Origin: Herbiconiux sp. A18JL235 | Lineage (GTDB): Bacteria > Actinomycetota > Actinomycetes > Actinomycetales > Microbacteriaceae | Assembly: GCF_040939305.1 (NCBI RefSeq) | Contig: NZ_CP162511.1 | Coordinates: 868,001-932,000, forward strand | Direction of reading: 5' to 3' | Length of the DNA stretch: 64,000 bases | Shown: positions 41,494 to 49,838 of the stretch, piece by piece | Position numbering within the stretch: the first letter of the stretch is position 1 | Layout of the letters: each line of letters begins with the position of its first letter | Position numbers and translations under genes: made by a program | Notes under the pieces: model-generated | The model's input: only the letters and a program-made list of their open reading frames with translations | Databases searched by the model: none | What the model was told of the DNA's origin: nothing

Positions 41494-42723
41494 GTGACTA
41501 CCGTCGTGCATCCCGGTGACTCGCTCACCCTGCGCCAGCGCCTGCTCTACATCGTCATCCTCGGCGCCCTCACCGCGCTGGGCCCGTTCACCATCGACCT
41601 CTACCTCCCCGCGTTCCCGACCCTCGAGGCCGACTTCGACGTGCCGGCGGCGATGATCCAGCTCACCCTCACCGGCACGACGGTGGGCTTCGCGCTGGGG
41701 CAACTCGTGATGGGGCCGCTGAGCGACCGCATCGGCCGGCGCACCCCCATCCTGGTCGCCACCGCGGTGCACGTGGTGGCCTGTGTGGGCGCGGCCGTGG
41801 CCCCCGAGATCTGGAGCCTCGGGGTGTTCCGCGTGCTGCAGGGAATGGGGGCCGCGGCGGGAGCGGTGGTCGCGATGGCCATGGTGCGCGACCTGTTCGG
41901 CGGCCGGCCGCTGGTGCTGATGCTGTCCCGGCTCGCCCTGGTGTCGGGCCTCGCCCCCATCCTCGCCCCGCTCATCGGCTCGCAGCTGCTGCTGGTCGTC
42001 GACTGGCGGGGCATCTTCTGGGTGCTCGCCGCCTACGGCGCGATCGTGATCGCCGTCGTCGCCCTCGGCATCAGGGAGACCCTCCCTCCCGAACGCCGCC
42101 ACGACGCCGGCCACGCCACCGCCCGGCAGCGCTACCGCGCCGTGCTCACCGACCCGGTGTTCGTCGGCGTCGCCCTCATCGGCGGCATGACCTTCTCGGG
42201 GTTGTTCGCCTACCTCTCGGCGAGCTCGTTCCTCTTCCAGCAGGTCTACGGCTTCGACCCGCAGCAGTACGGTGTGCTCTTCGCGGTCAACTCCCTCGGC
42301 GTGGTGGGAGGCGTTCAGCTCAGCTCGCGGCTCACCCGCTGGTTCGGCCCGCAGTGGATCATCGCGGTCTCCACCGTGATGCTGCTCGCCATGGCCGGGC
42401 TGATCGTGTTGTTCAGCGAGCTCGAGGTGGGCCTCTGGGGAACGCTGGTGCCGCTGTGGCTGTTCATCTTCGCCTGCGGCCTCACCTTCCCGTGCGTGCA
42501 GGTGCTCGCCCTGAACGATCACGGGCACGAGGCCGGCACCGCCGCGTCGCTGCTCGGGGCGGTGAACTTCGGCCTCGCCGGCCTCATCTCGCCCCTCGTG
42601 GGCGTGCTCGGCATCGGCAGCGCCGTGCCGATGGCGGCAGTGATGGCGGGAACGGCCGTGGTGAGCATCCTCTCGCTCTGGCTCGTCGTGCGGCCGTGGC
42701 GGGTGCCCGAACTCGCGAGATGA
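41494..42723 (+). CDS. Bcr/CflA-type MFS multidrug efflux transporter
   Basis: 409 residues, about 12 transmembrane segments. LGALTALGPFTIDLYLPAFP is the Bcr/CflA first helix, and GQLVMGPLSDRIGRRTPIL is MFS motif A. VFRVLQGMGAAAGAVVAMAMVRDLF follows, as in this subfamily. The GTG start is chosen because it precedes the first helix with a short cytoplasmic tail. It probably exports a hydrophobic drug or metabolite; substrate unknown. Single-gene transcript behind its own -10 element. Confidence 0.9.
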   Translation: MTTVVHPGDSLTLRQRLLYIVILGALTALGPFTIDLYLPAFPTLEADFDVPAAMIQLTLTGTTVGFALGQLVMGPLSDRIGRRTPILVATAVHVVACVGAAVAPEIWSLGVFRVLQGMGAAAGAVVAMAMVRDLFGGRPLVLMLSRLALVSGLAPILAPLIGSQLLLVVDWRGIFWVLAAYGAIVIAVVALGIRETLPPERRHDAGHATARQRYRAVLTDPVFVGVALIGGMTFSGLFAYLSASSFLFQQVYGFDPQQYGVLFAVNSLGVVGGVQLSSRLTRWFGPQWIIAVSTVMLLAMAGLIVLFSELEVGLWGTLVPLWLFIFACGLTFPCVQVLALNDHGHEAGTAASLLGAVNFGLAGLISPLVGVLGIGSAVPMAAVMAGTAVVSILSLWLVVRPWRVPELAR

Positions 42724-42761
42724 CGCGGATGCGGGGGCGGGCGGTCGCGGGCACGTCGCGG

Positions 42762-42767
42762 TAGTCT
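42762..42767 (+). promoter_or_regulatory. Leaderless -10 element for the PAP2 gene
   Basis: TAGTCT, six bases, ATG at 42774. No ribosome site is present. Confidence 0.6.
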
Positions 42768-42773
42768 CGCGAG

Positions 42774-43511
42774 ATGTCGACCACCCCGCCCCCGCCTCCC
42801 GTCGAGCACGGGGAACCGCTGCCGCCCGACGCGCCGACCCCCTACAAGGTCGCGCGGTTCTGGCCCGTGGTCTCGGGCGCCGTGGCGCTGGTGTTCGCCC
42901 TCGTCATCGGGGCCGTGGTGCTGCTGCGCGAGCAGGGGCTGCCGTTCGCGTTCGACGCCGAGTGGATGGAGGAGATCGTCGAGCACCGCGCCCCGTTCTG
43001 GGAGGTGCCGTCGCTCGTCATGAACTACCTCGGCGGCGGAGTGGTCGCGGTGTTCGTGGTGCCCATCATCGTGATCGTCGGCCTGCTGCTGTTCCGGCGC
43101 CCCTGGGCAGCGCTGTACTTCACCATCTCCATCATCGTGAGCGCCGCGCTCGTGCAGCTGCTGAAGACCGTGGTGGGGAGGCCCCGCCCCGAAGACATCC
43201 TCGTCGTCTCCGACTTCGGGTCGTTCCCGTCGGGCCACTCGGCGAACGCCGCGACCATCGCCGTGACGTTCGGCATCATCTTCACCCGGGTCTGGATCTG
43301 GGTGGCCGGCTCGGTCTACACCCTCCTCATGATGGCGAGCCGCACCTACCTCGGGGCGCACTGGGTGAGCGATACCATCGGCGGCCTGCTGCTCGGCGCC
43401 GCCGTCGCCGTGCTCATCTGGGCTCCCTTCGCCGCCAAGCTCTACCGGGAACGCGCGGCCGACCATCGGCCGGTCTGGATGCGCGGCGGGCGTTCCGCAA
43501 TCAGACCCTGA
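42774..43511 (+). CDS. PAP2 family membrane phosphatase
   Basis: 245 residues with a Pro-rich N-terminal tail, one early transmembrane helix and then the PAP2 core. The three phosphatase motifs are present: KTVVGRPRP, PSGHSAN and SRTYLGAHWVSD (catalytic His in each of the last two). Such enzymes dephosphorylate undecaprenyl pyrophosphate or phosphatidic acid on the outer face of the membrane. Leaderless transcript likely. Confidence 0.92.
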   Translation: MSTTPPPPPVEHGEPLPPDAPTPYKVARFWPVVSGAVALVFALVIGAVVLLREQGLPFAFDAEWMEEIVEHRAPFWEVPSLVMNYLGGGVVAVFVVPIIVIVGLLLFRRPWAALYFTISIIVSAALVQLLKTVVGRPRPEDILVVSDFGSFPSGHSANAATIAVTFGIIFTRVWIWVAGSVYTLLMMASRTYLGAHWVSDTIGGLLLGAAVAVLIWAPFAAKLYRERAADHRPVWMRGGRSAIRP

Positions 43512-43515
43512 CCGG

Positions 43516-43521
43516 TAACGT
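43516..43521 (+). promoter_or_regulatory. Leaderless -10 element for the saccharopine-dehydrogenase-like gene
   Basis: TAACGT, six bases, ATG at 43528, without a ribosome site. Confidence 0.6.
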
Positions 43522-43527
43522 CGACCC

Positions 43528-44802
43528 ATGAGAATTCTCCTTGTGGGCGCCGGCGGAGTGGGCGACGCCATCGCGAAGATCGCTGCTCGACGTTCCTTCT
43601 ACGAGCAGATCGTCGTGACCGACTACGACGTCAGTCGAGCCGAGCGCACGGTCGCCTGGATCGCCGAGCGGCACGGCGCCGATGTCGCTGCCCGGTTCGC
43701 GGCCGACAGCATCGACGCCTCCGACCCCGACAGTGTAGCCGCCGTCGCCACGAAGCACGGCTCCACCCACGTGATGAACGCGGTCGAGCCGAAGTTCGTG
43801 CCCACCATCTTCGCGGGGGCGCTCGCCGCGGGGGCCGACTACCTCGACATGGCGATGAGCCTGTCGGAGCCGCACCCCGTGCATCCGTACACCGAGACCG
43901 GCGTGAAGCTCGGCGACGACCAGTTCGCCCAGGCCGCCGACTGGGAGACGCAGGGGCGGCTCGCTCTCGTGGGCATGGGCGTCGAGCCCGGTCTCAGCGA
44001 CGTGTTCGCGCGCTACGCCGCCGACCACCTGTTCAGCGAGATCGACGAGCTCGGCACCCGCGACGGTGCCAACCTGGTGGTGCGCGACTCCGACGGCAAT
44101 GAGATCTTCGCGCCATCGTTCTCCATCTGGACGACGATCGAGGAGTGCCTCAACCCGCCCGTCATCTGGGAGAAGGACACGGGCTGGTTCACCACGCCGC
44201 CGTTCTCGGAGCCGGAGGTGTTCACCTTCCCCGAGGGCATCGGCGACGTCGAGTGCGTGAACGTGGAGCACGAGGAGGTGCTGCTCATGCCGCGCTGGGT
44301 CGACGCGAAGCGCGTGACCTTCAAGTACGGGCTCGGCGAGGAGTTCATCGGCATCTTGAAGACGCTGCACCAGCTCGGCCTCGACAAGACCACACCGTTG
44401 CGGGTGCGCTCGGCGAACGGGCCGGTCGAGGTGGCACCGCGCGACGTGGTGGCGGCAGGGCTGCCCGACCCCGCGACCCTCGGCCCCTTCATGACGGGGA
44501 AGACCTGTGCCGGGCTGTGGGTGACCGGCACGGGTACCGACGGAAAGCCGCGCGAGGTGTACCTCTACCATGTGAGCGACAACGAGTGGACGATGGCCGA
44601 GTACGAGTCGCAGTGCGTGGTGTGGCAGACGGCGCTCAACCCGGTCGTCGCCCTCGAGCTGCTGGCCGCCGGTACCTGGTCGGGGAGCGGCGTGCTCGGG
44701 CCGGAGGCGTTCGACGCCGAGCCGTTCCTCGAACTCATGGCGCGGCCGGAGGCCGAGGGCGGGTACGGGCAGGCCTGGGGGCTCGAAGACCGGCTGGCCT
44801 GA
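43528..44802 (+). CDS. Saccharopine dehydrogenase family protein
   Basis: 424-residue NAD(P)-dependent oxidoreductase. The Rossmann loop MRILLVGAGGVGDAIAKIA is at the extreme N-terminus, with MNAVEPKFVPTIFAGALAAGADYLDMAMS and GMGVEPGLSDVFARYAAD as in the saccharopine reductase/carboxynorspermidine dehydrogenase group. These enzymes form or split secondary amines between an amino acid and a carbonyl compound. The exact substrate is unknown. It is two bases away from an amino-acid racemase-like gene, and the two probably share a pathway with the following GNAT. Confidence 0.87.
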   Translation: MRILLVGAGGVGDAIAKIAARRSFYEQIVVTDYDVSRAERTVAWIAERHGADVAARFAADSIDASDPDSVAAVATKHGSTHVMNAVEPKFVPTIFAGALAAGADYLDMAMSLSEPHPVHPYTETGVKLGDDQFAQAADWETQGRLALVGMGVEPGLSDVFARYAADHLFSEIDELGTRDGANLVVRDSDGNEIFAPSFSIWTTIEECLNPPVIWEKDTGWFTTPPFSEPEVFTFPEGIGDVECVNVEHEEVLLMPRWVDAKRVTFKYGLGEEFIGILKTLHQLGLDKTTPLRVRSANGPVEVAPRDVVAAGLPDPATLGPFMTGKTCAGLWVTGTGTDGKPREVYLYHVSDNEWTMAEYESQCVVWQTALNPVVALELLAAGTWSGSGVLGPEAFDAEPFLELMARPEAEGGYGQAWGLEDRLA

Positions 44803-44804
44803 TC

Positions 44805-45962
44805 ATGACGGTGCCCGAGGAGTGTTCAGCCCTTCCCGCGCTCGACCCGGTCGAGCTCGAGGCGGTGGAGCTGCATCGCGTGGCGATGCCCCTGGTGCGA
44901 CCGTTCGAGACGAGCTTCGGGCGCCAGTACGTGCGCGACGTGCTGCTGGTGCGGGTGCTCACCTCCTCGGGTGAGGGGTGGGGCGAGTGCGTGGCGATGA
45001 CCGACCCGGTGTACTCCAGCGAGTACGTGGAGGGCGCCGCCGAGGTGCTCGCGCGCTACCTCGCACCGGCGCTGCTCGGGGTGCGCACGCTCGGCGCCGT
45101 CGACGTGGGTGCCGCGCTCGGCTTCGTGATCGGGCACCGGATGGCGAAGGCGGCGCTCGAGACCGCAGTGCTCGACGCACAGACGCGGGCGGCGGGAATG
45201 AGTTTCGGCGAGTACTTCGGGGCGGTGCGCCCCGAAGTCGAGTGCGGTGTGTCGGTGGGCATCTCGGCCTCCGTCGACGACCTCCTCGAGGAGGTCGCGT
45301 CGTACCGCGACGCGGGCTACCGTCGCATCAAGCTCAAGATCAAGCCCGGGTGGGACCTCGAACCCGTGGCGGCGGTGCGGTCGCTGCTCGGCCCCGGTGC
45401 GCTGCTGCAGGTCGACGCGAACGCCGCCTACACGGTCGACGACATCGACCATCTGCGGCAGCTCGACGACTTCGGGTTGCTGCTCATCGAGCAGCCCTTC
45501 GTCGAGGACGACATCGCCGGCCACGTCGCGCTCGCCGCGGCCATCGACACCCCGGTGTGCCTCGACGAGTCGATCACCTCGGCCGAGGTGGCGATCGACG
45601 CGATCGCCCGCGACGCGACGTCGATCGTCAACATCAAGGCGGGCCGCGTCGGCGGCTACCTCGAAGCCGTGCGCGTTCACGACGTGTGCCGGGCCCGCGA
45701 CGTGCCGGTGTGGTGCGGTGGGATGCTCGAGACCGGGGTGGGGAGGGCGGCCAACGTGGCCCTGGCGGCGCTGCCGGGCTTCACCTTGCCGGGCGACACC
45801 TCGGGGTCTGACAGGTACTTCGCCGAAGACCTGACCGAGTCGTTCGTGCTGGTCGAGGGGCGTCTGGCCGTGCCGACCGGGCCGGGCTCGGGTGTGACGG
45901 TGCGCGACGAGCTGCTCGAGGAGTGGCGCTCGCGGCCCGTGCGGCAGCTCGGGCATGTCTGA
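44805..45962 (+). CDS. Enolase-superfamily N-acylamino-acid racemase / o-succinylbenzoate synthase-like
   Basis: 385-residue muconate-lactonizing-type enolase-superfamily enzyme. The KxK catalytic pair is in RIKLKIKPGWD, metal ligands in LQVDANAAY (Asp), LLIEQPF (Glu) and CLDESI (Asp), and the second-side lysine in NIKAGRVGG. The GGMLETGVGR segment is typical of NSAR/OSBS proteins. Many members both make succinylbenzoate for menaquinone and racemise N-succinylamino acids. The directly overlapping GNAT gene, with no men genes around, favours the racemase role. The ATG at 44805 is two bases after the previous stop. Confidence 0.88.
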   Translation: MTVPEECSALPALDPVELEAVELHRVAMPLVRPFETSFGRQYVRDVLLVRVLTSSGEGWGECVAMTDPVYSSEYVEGAAEVLARYLAPALLGVRTLGAVDVGAALGFVIGHRMAKAALETAVLDAQTRAAGMSFGEYFGAVRPEVECGVSVGISASVDDLLEEVASYRDAGYRRIKLKIKPGWDLEPVAAVRSLLGPGALLQVDANAAYTVDDIDHLRQLDDFGLLLIEQPFVEDDIAGHVALAAAIDTPVCLDESITSAEVAIDAIARDATSIVNIKAGRVGGYLEAVRVHDVCRARDVPVWCGGMLETGVGRAANVALAALPGFTLPGDTSGSDRYFAEDLTESFVLVEGRLAVPTGPGSGVTVRDELLEEWRSRPVRQLGHV

Positions 45963-46572
45963 GCGTCGCGCACGGGCAGCGGGGGCGGGCGCGGGTGCTG
46001 AGGTGCGCATCCGGAGCGCCTCTGCGGCGGCCCCCGACCGCGAGGCGATCGCGGGCATCTGCATCGCCACCGGCGACGCGGGAACGGATGCGCGGGCGAG
46101 CGGCCTCGGGGAACCGGCGCTCGGCGCCCTGGTCGCCCGGTATGCGACCTGCTACCTCGACCTCGAACCGGCGTTCGCCGTGGTGGCGGAGCTGGATGGT
46201 CGGGTGCTCGGCTACGCGCTCGGCGCGCTCGACACTGCCGACTTCGCGACGCGGTTCGAGCAGCTCGACGACCACTCGCTCACGGCCGCGGAGCGGCGTG
46301 AGCACGCGCGCGGCCTGCGTGTGCCTGAGGCGGAGCGCTTTCCTTCGCACCTCCACGTCGACCTGCTGCCCGAGGCGCAGGGTCGAGGGCTCGGGCGTAG
46401 GCTCGTCGACGAGGTGCACGGGCGTCTCGCCGTCGCGGGGTCGCGGGGTGTGCACCTCGGTGTCGACCCACGGAACACCGTAGCGCTCGCGTTCTACCCG
46501 CGTGTCGGCTTCGCGCGAGCGCGCGAGGAGCCCGAGGTGGTGATCTTCACCCGCCCGCTGCCGGCCGCCTGA
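45955..46572 (+). CDS. GNAT family N-acyltransferase
   Basis: 205 residues. Starts at an ATG inside the end of the racemase gene (eight-base overlap). The acyl-CoA binding loop is LPEAQGRGLGRRLVDEV, preceded by HLHVDLLP and followed by GVHLGVDPRNTVALAFYPRVGFARA, a full GNAT core. An N-terminal section of about 60 residues is more variable. Coupling to the racemase suggests it N-acylates (perhaps N-succinylates) the amino acid that the racemase inverts. Substrate unproven. Confidence 0.85.
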   Translation: MSERRARAAGAGAGAEVRIRSASAAAPDREAIAGICIATGDAGTDARASGLGEPALGALVARYATCYLDLEPAFAVVAELDGRVLGYALGALDTADFATRFEQLDDHSLTAAERREHARGLRVPEAERFPSHLHVDLLPEAQGRGLGRRLVDEVHGRLAVAGSRGVHLGVDPRNTVALAFYPRVGFARAREEPEVVIFTRPLPAA

Positions 46573-46604
46573 TCGCGGCCCCGCCGCGACAAGGCTCGCG
46601 CGCC

Positions 46605-46691
46605 GCACCCGCAGGGCACCCGCAGGCGCACCCGCTCCCGCACGCGCACCCGCACGCGCACCCGCTCCCACACGGGCACCCGCTCCCGCTC
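46605..46691. repeat. Short tandem repeat of GCACCCGC-type units
   Basis: About eight degenerate copies of a 9-12 base unit (GCACCCGC followed by ACGC, TCCC or AGG) fill the gap between convergent genes. Length polymorphism by slippage is likely. It contains no gene. Confidence 0.65.
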
Positions 46692-47016
46692 AGCGGGTGC
46701 TCCGGGCGACGCGGGTTCCGCTGACGGAGGAGCGCGGCAGCCGGCCGGCGCGAGAGTGGCCGGTCATCGTGTCGCCCGTCACGACGACGTCGAAGTCGAG
46801 GTGGAGCCGGAGGGGCTTCGTGATCGACTGGCGCCAGGTGACCCGCTCTCCACCGTCGACGGCGCTCGTCGCGATGTCGAGCAGCTCGACCGTCTCGTCG
46901 GTGCCGATTGCGGTTCCGCGGAGCGCCTCCCCGCCGGCGATGAAGGTGAGATCGGCACGGATGCTGCCGATCGGTGTGCGCATGGTCAGGGCCCAGGTGC
47001 CGGGGAGGGTGCTCAT
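46690..47016 (-). CDS. Small conserved-type protein of unknown function
   Basis: 108 residues. The start ATG at 47016 gives a compact protein beginning MSTLPGTWALTMRTPIGSI; the frame continues upstream without a stop but in shadow sequence. Alternating strands (ADLTFIAGGEALRGTAIG, ELLDIATSAV, GERVTWRQSI, LHLDFDVVVTGDTMTG) suggest a small beta-barrel such as a lipocalin-like fold. No catalytic motif. The C-terminus (SSVSGTRVARSTR) runs up to the tandem repeat. No ribosome site is obvious. Confidence 0.65.
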   Translation of the reverse strand: MSTLPGTWALTMRTPIGSIRADLTFIAGGEALRGTAIGTDETVELLDIATSAVDGGERVTWRQSITKPLRLHLDFDVVVTGDTMTGHSRAGRLPRSSVSGTRVARSTR

Positions 47017-47065
47017 CGTCGGTCGCTTTCGGTTGGGGAGTGGGCGAGGGGAGAGGGTCAGGTTC

Positions 47066-47103
47066 AGGGGTGACAACGGCAGGGGTGACAACGGCAGGGG
47101 TGA
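47066..47103. repeat. 15-base tandem repeat
   Basis: AGGGGTGACAACGGC occurs at 47066 and 47081 with a partial third copy at 47096, between the small unknown gene and the DJ-1/PfpI gene. Confidence 0.7.
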
Positions 47104-47141
47104 GCCGGACGGAACCCCGGACACCGCACGGCCCGGCCCCG

Positions 47142-47828
47142 TCAGAACGCAACCGGCACGGGCCCGCGAGGCGCCCACACGGTGCCACGCCGTTCGTACT
47201 GGAAGAGCTGCTCGACGGCGTGCGCGATCCGCGGGCCGGTCTCGCGCTCGAGCAGATAGAGCGCGAGATCGAGGCCCGACGTCACCCCGCCGGAGGTGAC
47301 GAGGTCGCCGTCGTCGACGACGCGGGCGTCGACGACCGTCACGCCCGTGGCCTCGAGCATGTCGAGCCCGAGCCGGTGGGTAACGGCGGTGCGCCCCTCG
47401 AGCAGCCCCGCCATGGCGAGGGCGAGCGAGCCGCCGCAGACGGTGGCGACGAGAGTGTGCGGCGCGTCGAGGCACCGCCGCATCAACTCGGGGAAGGGCG
47501 TGCCCCCGAGCCTCGCGATCAGCACCGGAATGGTGACGACCTCGTCGGGGTCGCCGTCGACGGGTCCGGAGGCGCCGGGCACCACGACGATGCCCGGCGC
47601 CTCCGGGTGCAGGGTGTCGGTGGCCTCCAGGTGCAGGCCCCGGGTTCCGCTCCGCACGGGGCCCGGTGCGTCGAGGCTCACCAGGCGCACGTCGAGACCA
47701 CCCGACAGTGCGTCGGAGCCCGCGGCGAAGACCTCGAAGGGCGCGATCACGTCGAGTGGATCGAACCCGTCGAACAGGATGATCTGAACGAGTGGAACGG
47801 CCGTGGCAGGGCCTTCACCTGGATGCAT
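47142..47828 (-). CDS. DJ-1/PfpI family protein (isonitrile-hydratase-like)
   Basis: 228 residues. The nucleophile elbow Cys is in ATVCGGSLALAMAGLLEG, and IILFDGFDPLDVIAPFEVF opens the fold. HRLGLDMLEATGVTVVDARVVDDGDLVTSGGVTSGLDLAL is the segment shared with GlxA-type proteins. Function cannot be assigned; family members include isonitrile hydratases and glyoxalase III. Divergent from a GlxA regulator carrying the same domain, each with a leaderless promoter in the 94-base gap. Confidence 0.88.
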   Translation of the reverse strand: MHPGEGPATAVPLVQIILFDGFDPLDVIAPFEVFAAGSDALSGGLDVRLVSLDAPGPVRSGTRGLHLEATDTLHPEAPGIVVVPGASGPVDGDPDEVVTIPVLIARLGGTPFPELMRRCLDAPHTLVATVCGGSLALAMAGLLEGRTAVTHRLGLDMLEATGVTVVDARVVDDGDLVTSGGVTSGLDLALYLLERETGPRIAHAVEQLFQYERRGTVWAPRGPVPVAF

Positions 47829-47834
47829 ACCCGA

Positions 47835-47840
47835 ACGCTA
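47835..47840 (-). promoter_or_regulatory. Leaderless -10 element for the DJ-1/PfpI gene
   Basis: On the minus strand TAGCGT, six bases, ATG at 47828. Confidence 0.6.
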
Positions 47841-47910
47841 CGGAGAAGTGGATGCTGTCGGCCAGTGGCCGATCTGCCAGTTACCGTTACGATTCCGCCA
47901 GCCCCGCACC

Positions 47911-47916
47911 TAGACT
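47911..47916 (+). promoter_or_regulatory. Leaderless -10 element for the GlxA-type regulator
   Basis: TAGACT, six bases, ATG at 47923. Back-to-back with the minus-strand element at 47835. Confidence 0.6.
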
Positions 47917-47922
47917 TCCCCC

Positions 47923-48864
47923 ATGCATCAGGTCGCCGTGCTCGCCCTCGACGGGGTGATCGCCTTCGACCTGGCCACCCCCATCGAGGTCTTCTCCCGC
48001 ACCCTCGACGAGCAGGGCGAGCAGCTCTACGCCGTCACGGTGGCAGGGCCTTCGCGAACGGCGTCGGCCGGCCCGATCGACATCTCGGTGCGGGAGGGTC
48101 TCGACGGCATCATGGGGGCCGACACGGTGATCGTCCCGGGCCGGGTCGAAGGCAGCCCGCCCCTCGACGCGGCGACCATCGCGGCGCTCAGGGCCGCCGC
48201 GGAGCGCGGCGCGCGCATCGCCTCGATCTGCGTCGGTGCCCTCGACCTCGCCGCCACGGGACTCCTCGACGGGCTGCGGGCGACGACCCACTGGCGGGCG
48301 GCCGGCCTCCTCGCCGACCGTCACCCCGAGGTCGAGGTCACCCCGGCTGCCCTGTTCGTCGACAACGGGAGGGTGCTCACCTCCGCCGGGGCCTCGGCGG
48401 GAATCGACCTCTGCCTCCATCTCGTCGCCCGCGACCACGGTGGCGCCGTGGCCGCCGACGCCGCCAGGGCGGCGGTGATGCCGCTCACACGAGACGGCGA
48501 CCAAGCTCAGTTCGTGCGCGACGACACCCTGGGCGGCACCGGCATCGAGGCGACACTGCGCTGGATCGAGCAGCACGCGCACGAACCGATCACCGTCGAC
48601 GACATCGCCCGGCACGCGACGGTGAGCACCCGCACCCTCCACCGCCGCTTCAGCGAGGAGACCGGCATGAGCCCGAGCGCCTGGGTCGTTCGCGCCCGCG
48701 TGCGACGCGCCCAGCAGCTGCTCGAGACCACCGACCGTCCCGTCGATCGCGTCGCCGCCGAGTCGGGCCTCGGGTCGGCGGCGAACCTGAGGAAGCACTT
48801 CGCCGCGGTCGTCGGCACGACGCCTACCCGCTACCGCACGGCTCTCACCGCGCGGCACCGCTGA
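47923..48864 (+). CDS. GlxA-type AraC regulator with DJ-1/PfpI sensor domain
   Basis: 313 residues. N-terminal DJ-1/PfpI-like domain (VAVLALDGVIAFDLATPIEVFSR, IASICVGALDLAATGLLDG with the elbow Cys) and C-terminal AraC helix-turn-helix pair (ITVDDIARHATVSTRTLHRRFSEETG and DRVAAESGLGSAANLRKHF). It probably controls its divergent DJ-1 neighbour by binding the shared intergenic region, with an unknown small-molecule signal. Confidence 0.9.
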   Translation: MHQVAVLALDGVIAFDLATPIEVFSRTLDEQGEQLYAVTVAGPSRTASAGPIDISVREGLDGIMGADTVIVPGRVEGSPPLDAATIAALRAAAERGARIASICVGALDLAATGLLDGLRATTHWRAAGLLADRHPEVEVTPAALFVDNGRVLTSAGASAGIDLCLHLVARDHGGAVAADAARAAVMPLTRDGDQAQFVRDDTLGGTGIEATLRWIEQHAHEPITVDDIARHATVSTRTLHRRFSEETGMSPSAWVVRARVRRAQQLLETTDRPVDRVAAESGLGSAANLRKHFAAVVGTTPTRYRTALTARHR

Positions 48865-48890
48865 ACCCCCCCCGCCATCGCCCCCACGTG

Positions 48891-49838
48891 TCAGCGATAG
48901 CGGCGCGGCACCGTCCAGTGGCGCCCGAACTGGATGTCGAACCAGGCGGGGTGGAAAGGGCTGTCGCCCCCGGCGGGGTAGCTCGTCAGCTCGCCGAAGA
49001 CGATGCGGTCGGGGAGGAGGTAGAGGTCGACGCGCACGAAATCGGTGTCCTCGCCGAGGCGCTCGGCGAGTGCGATCAGGGTGTCGAGGCGGTCGGGGCG
49101 AGGGTGCGGGGGGTCGGCCCAGGGCGGTCCGCCACTCAGCGGGAGGTGCTCCCAGTCGGGCGTGTAGAAATCCTGCGTGCGGCCGGCGAACCGGGCGGTG
49201 TCGACCTGGATGAACCGGCAGCGGCCGTGGAAGACGAACAGCTTGACGTCGTCGGGGATGCCGCCGCCCTCATCCGTCAGCATCTCCTCGACCAGGATGC
49301 GCGGGGGAACGTGACCATAGGCCCACTCGCGGTTCGGTCCCTGTCCGTACAACTGCGACGACCAATGGGCTCCGATCGCGGCCAGATGACCGCCGTCGAC
49401 GGCTTCGGGCCGCACGTGCCGGTAGACCCAACTCCACCTGGCCTCGGGCAGCTCGGCACCGGCGGGCGCGTCGGGGCTCACCACGATGGCGGCGCCGCTG
49501 CCGTGGGTCGGCTTCACCACGAAGCGGTCGGGCAGCCGGAGTTCGCGTAGCCGCACCGGATCGTCGACGACCGCGAACGCGTGCGGCAGGTGTTCGGGCC
49601 CGATGCGGGCGGCGACGTAGTCGCGCACCGCGGCCTTGTCAGCGAAGGTCACGAGCAACGGCCGGTGGTCGCGCAGCATCTTGTACCGCACCTTCTCGGT
49701 GAAGGTGACCGGCTGTCGGGTGCGCCAGAGCCGCCACAGCCGCACCCAGCGGCTCCGTTCCCGCGGCTTCACCCGGGGATCGGCGCGGATGCCGGCGCGC
49801 ACGTGGGCGCGGGTTCCGGGCCGCGCGTCGCCCCTCAC
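48891..49838 (-). CDS. TupA-like ATP-grasp protein
   Basis: 315 residues from a GTG overlapping the stop of the GT2 gene (GTGA). KVRYKMLRDHRPLLVTFADKAAVRDYV near the N-terminus and VVKPTHGSGAAIVV (ATP-grasp lysine and loop), PPRILVEEML and KLFVFHGRC are hallmarks of the ATPgrasp_TupA family named for teichuronopeptide synthesis. FVRVDLYLL and FGELTSYPAGG give the metal-binding end. It probably ligates an amino acid or peptide to a glycan carboxylate. Last gene of a five-gene cell-surface block. Confidence 0.85.
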   Translation of the reverse strand: MRGDARPGTRAHVRAGIRADPRVKPRERSRWVRLWRLWRTRQPVTFTEKVRYKMLRDHRPLLVTFADKAAVRDYVAARIGPEHLPHAFAVVDDPVRLRELRLPDRFVVKPTHGSGAAIVVSPDAPAGAELPEARWSWVYRHVRPEAVDGGHLAAIGAHWSSQLYGQGPNREWAYGHVPPRILVEEMLTDEGGGIPDDVKLFVFHGRCRFIQVDTARFAGRTQDFYTPDWEHLPLSGGPPWADPPHPRPDRLDTLIALAERLGEDTDFVRVDLYLLPDRIVFGELTSYPAGGDSPFHPAWFDIQFGRHWTVPRRYR

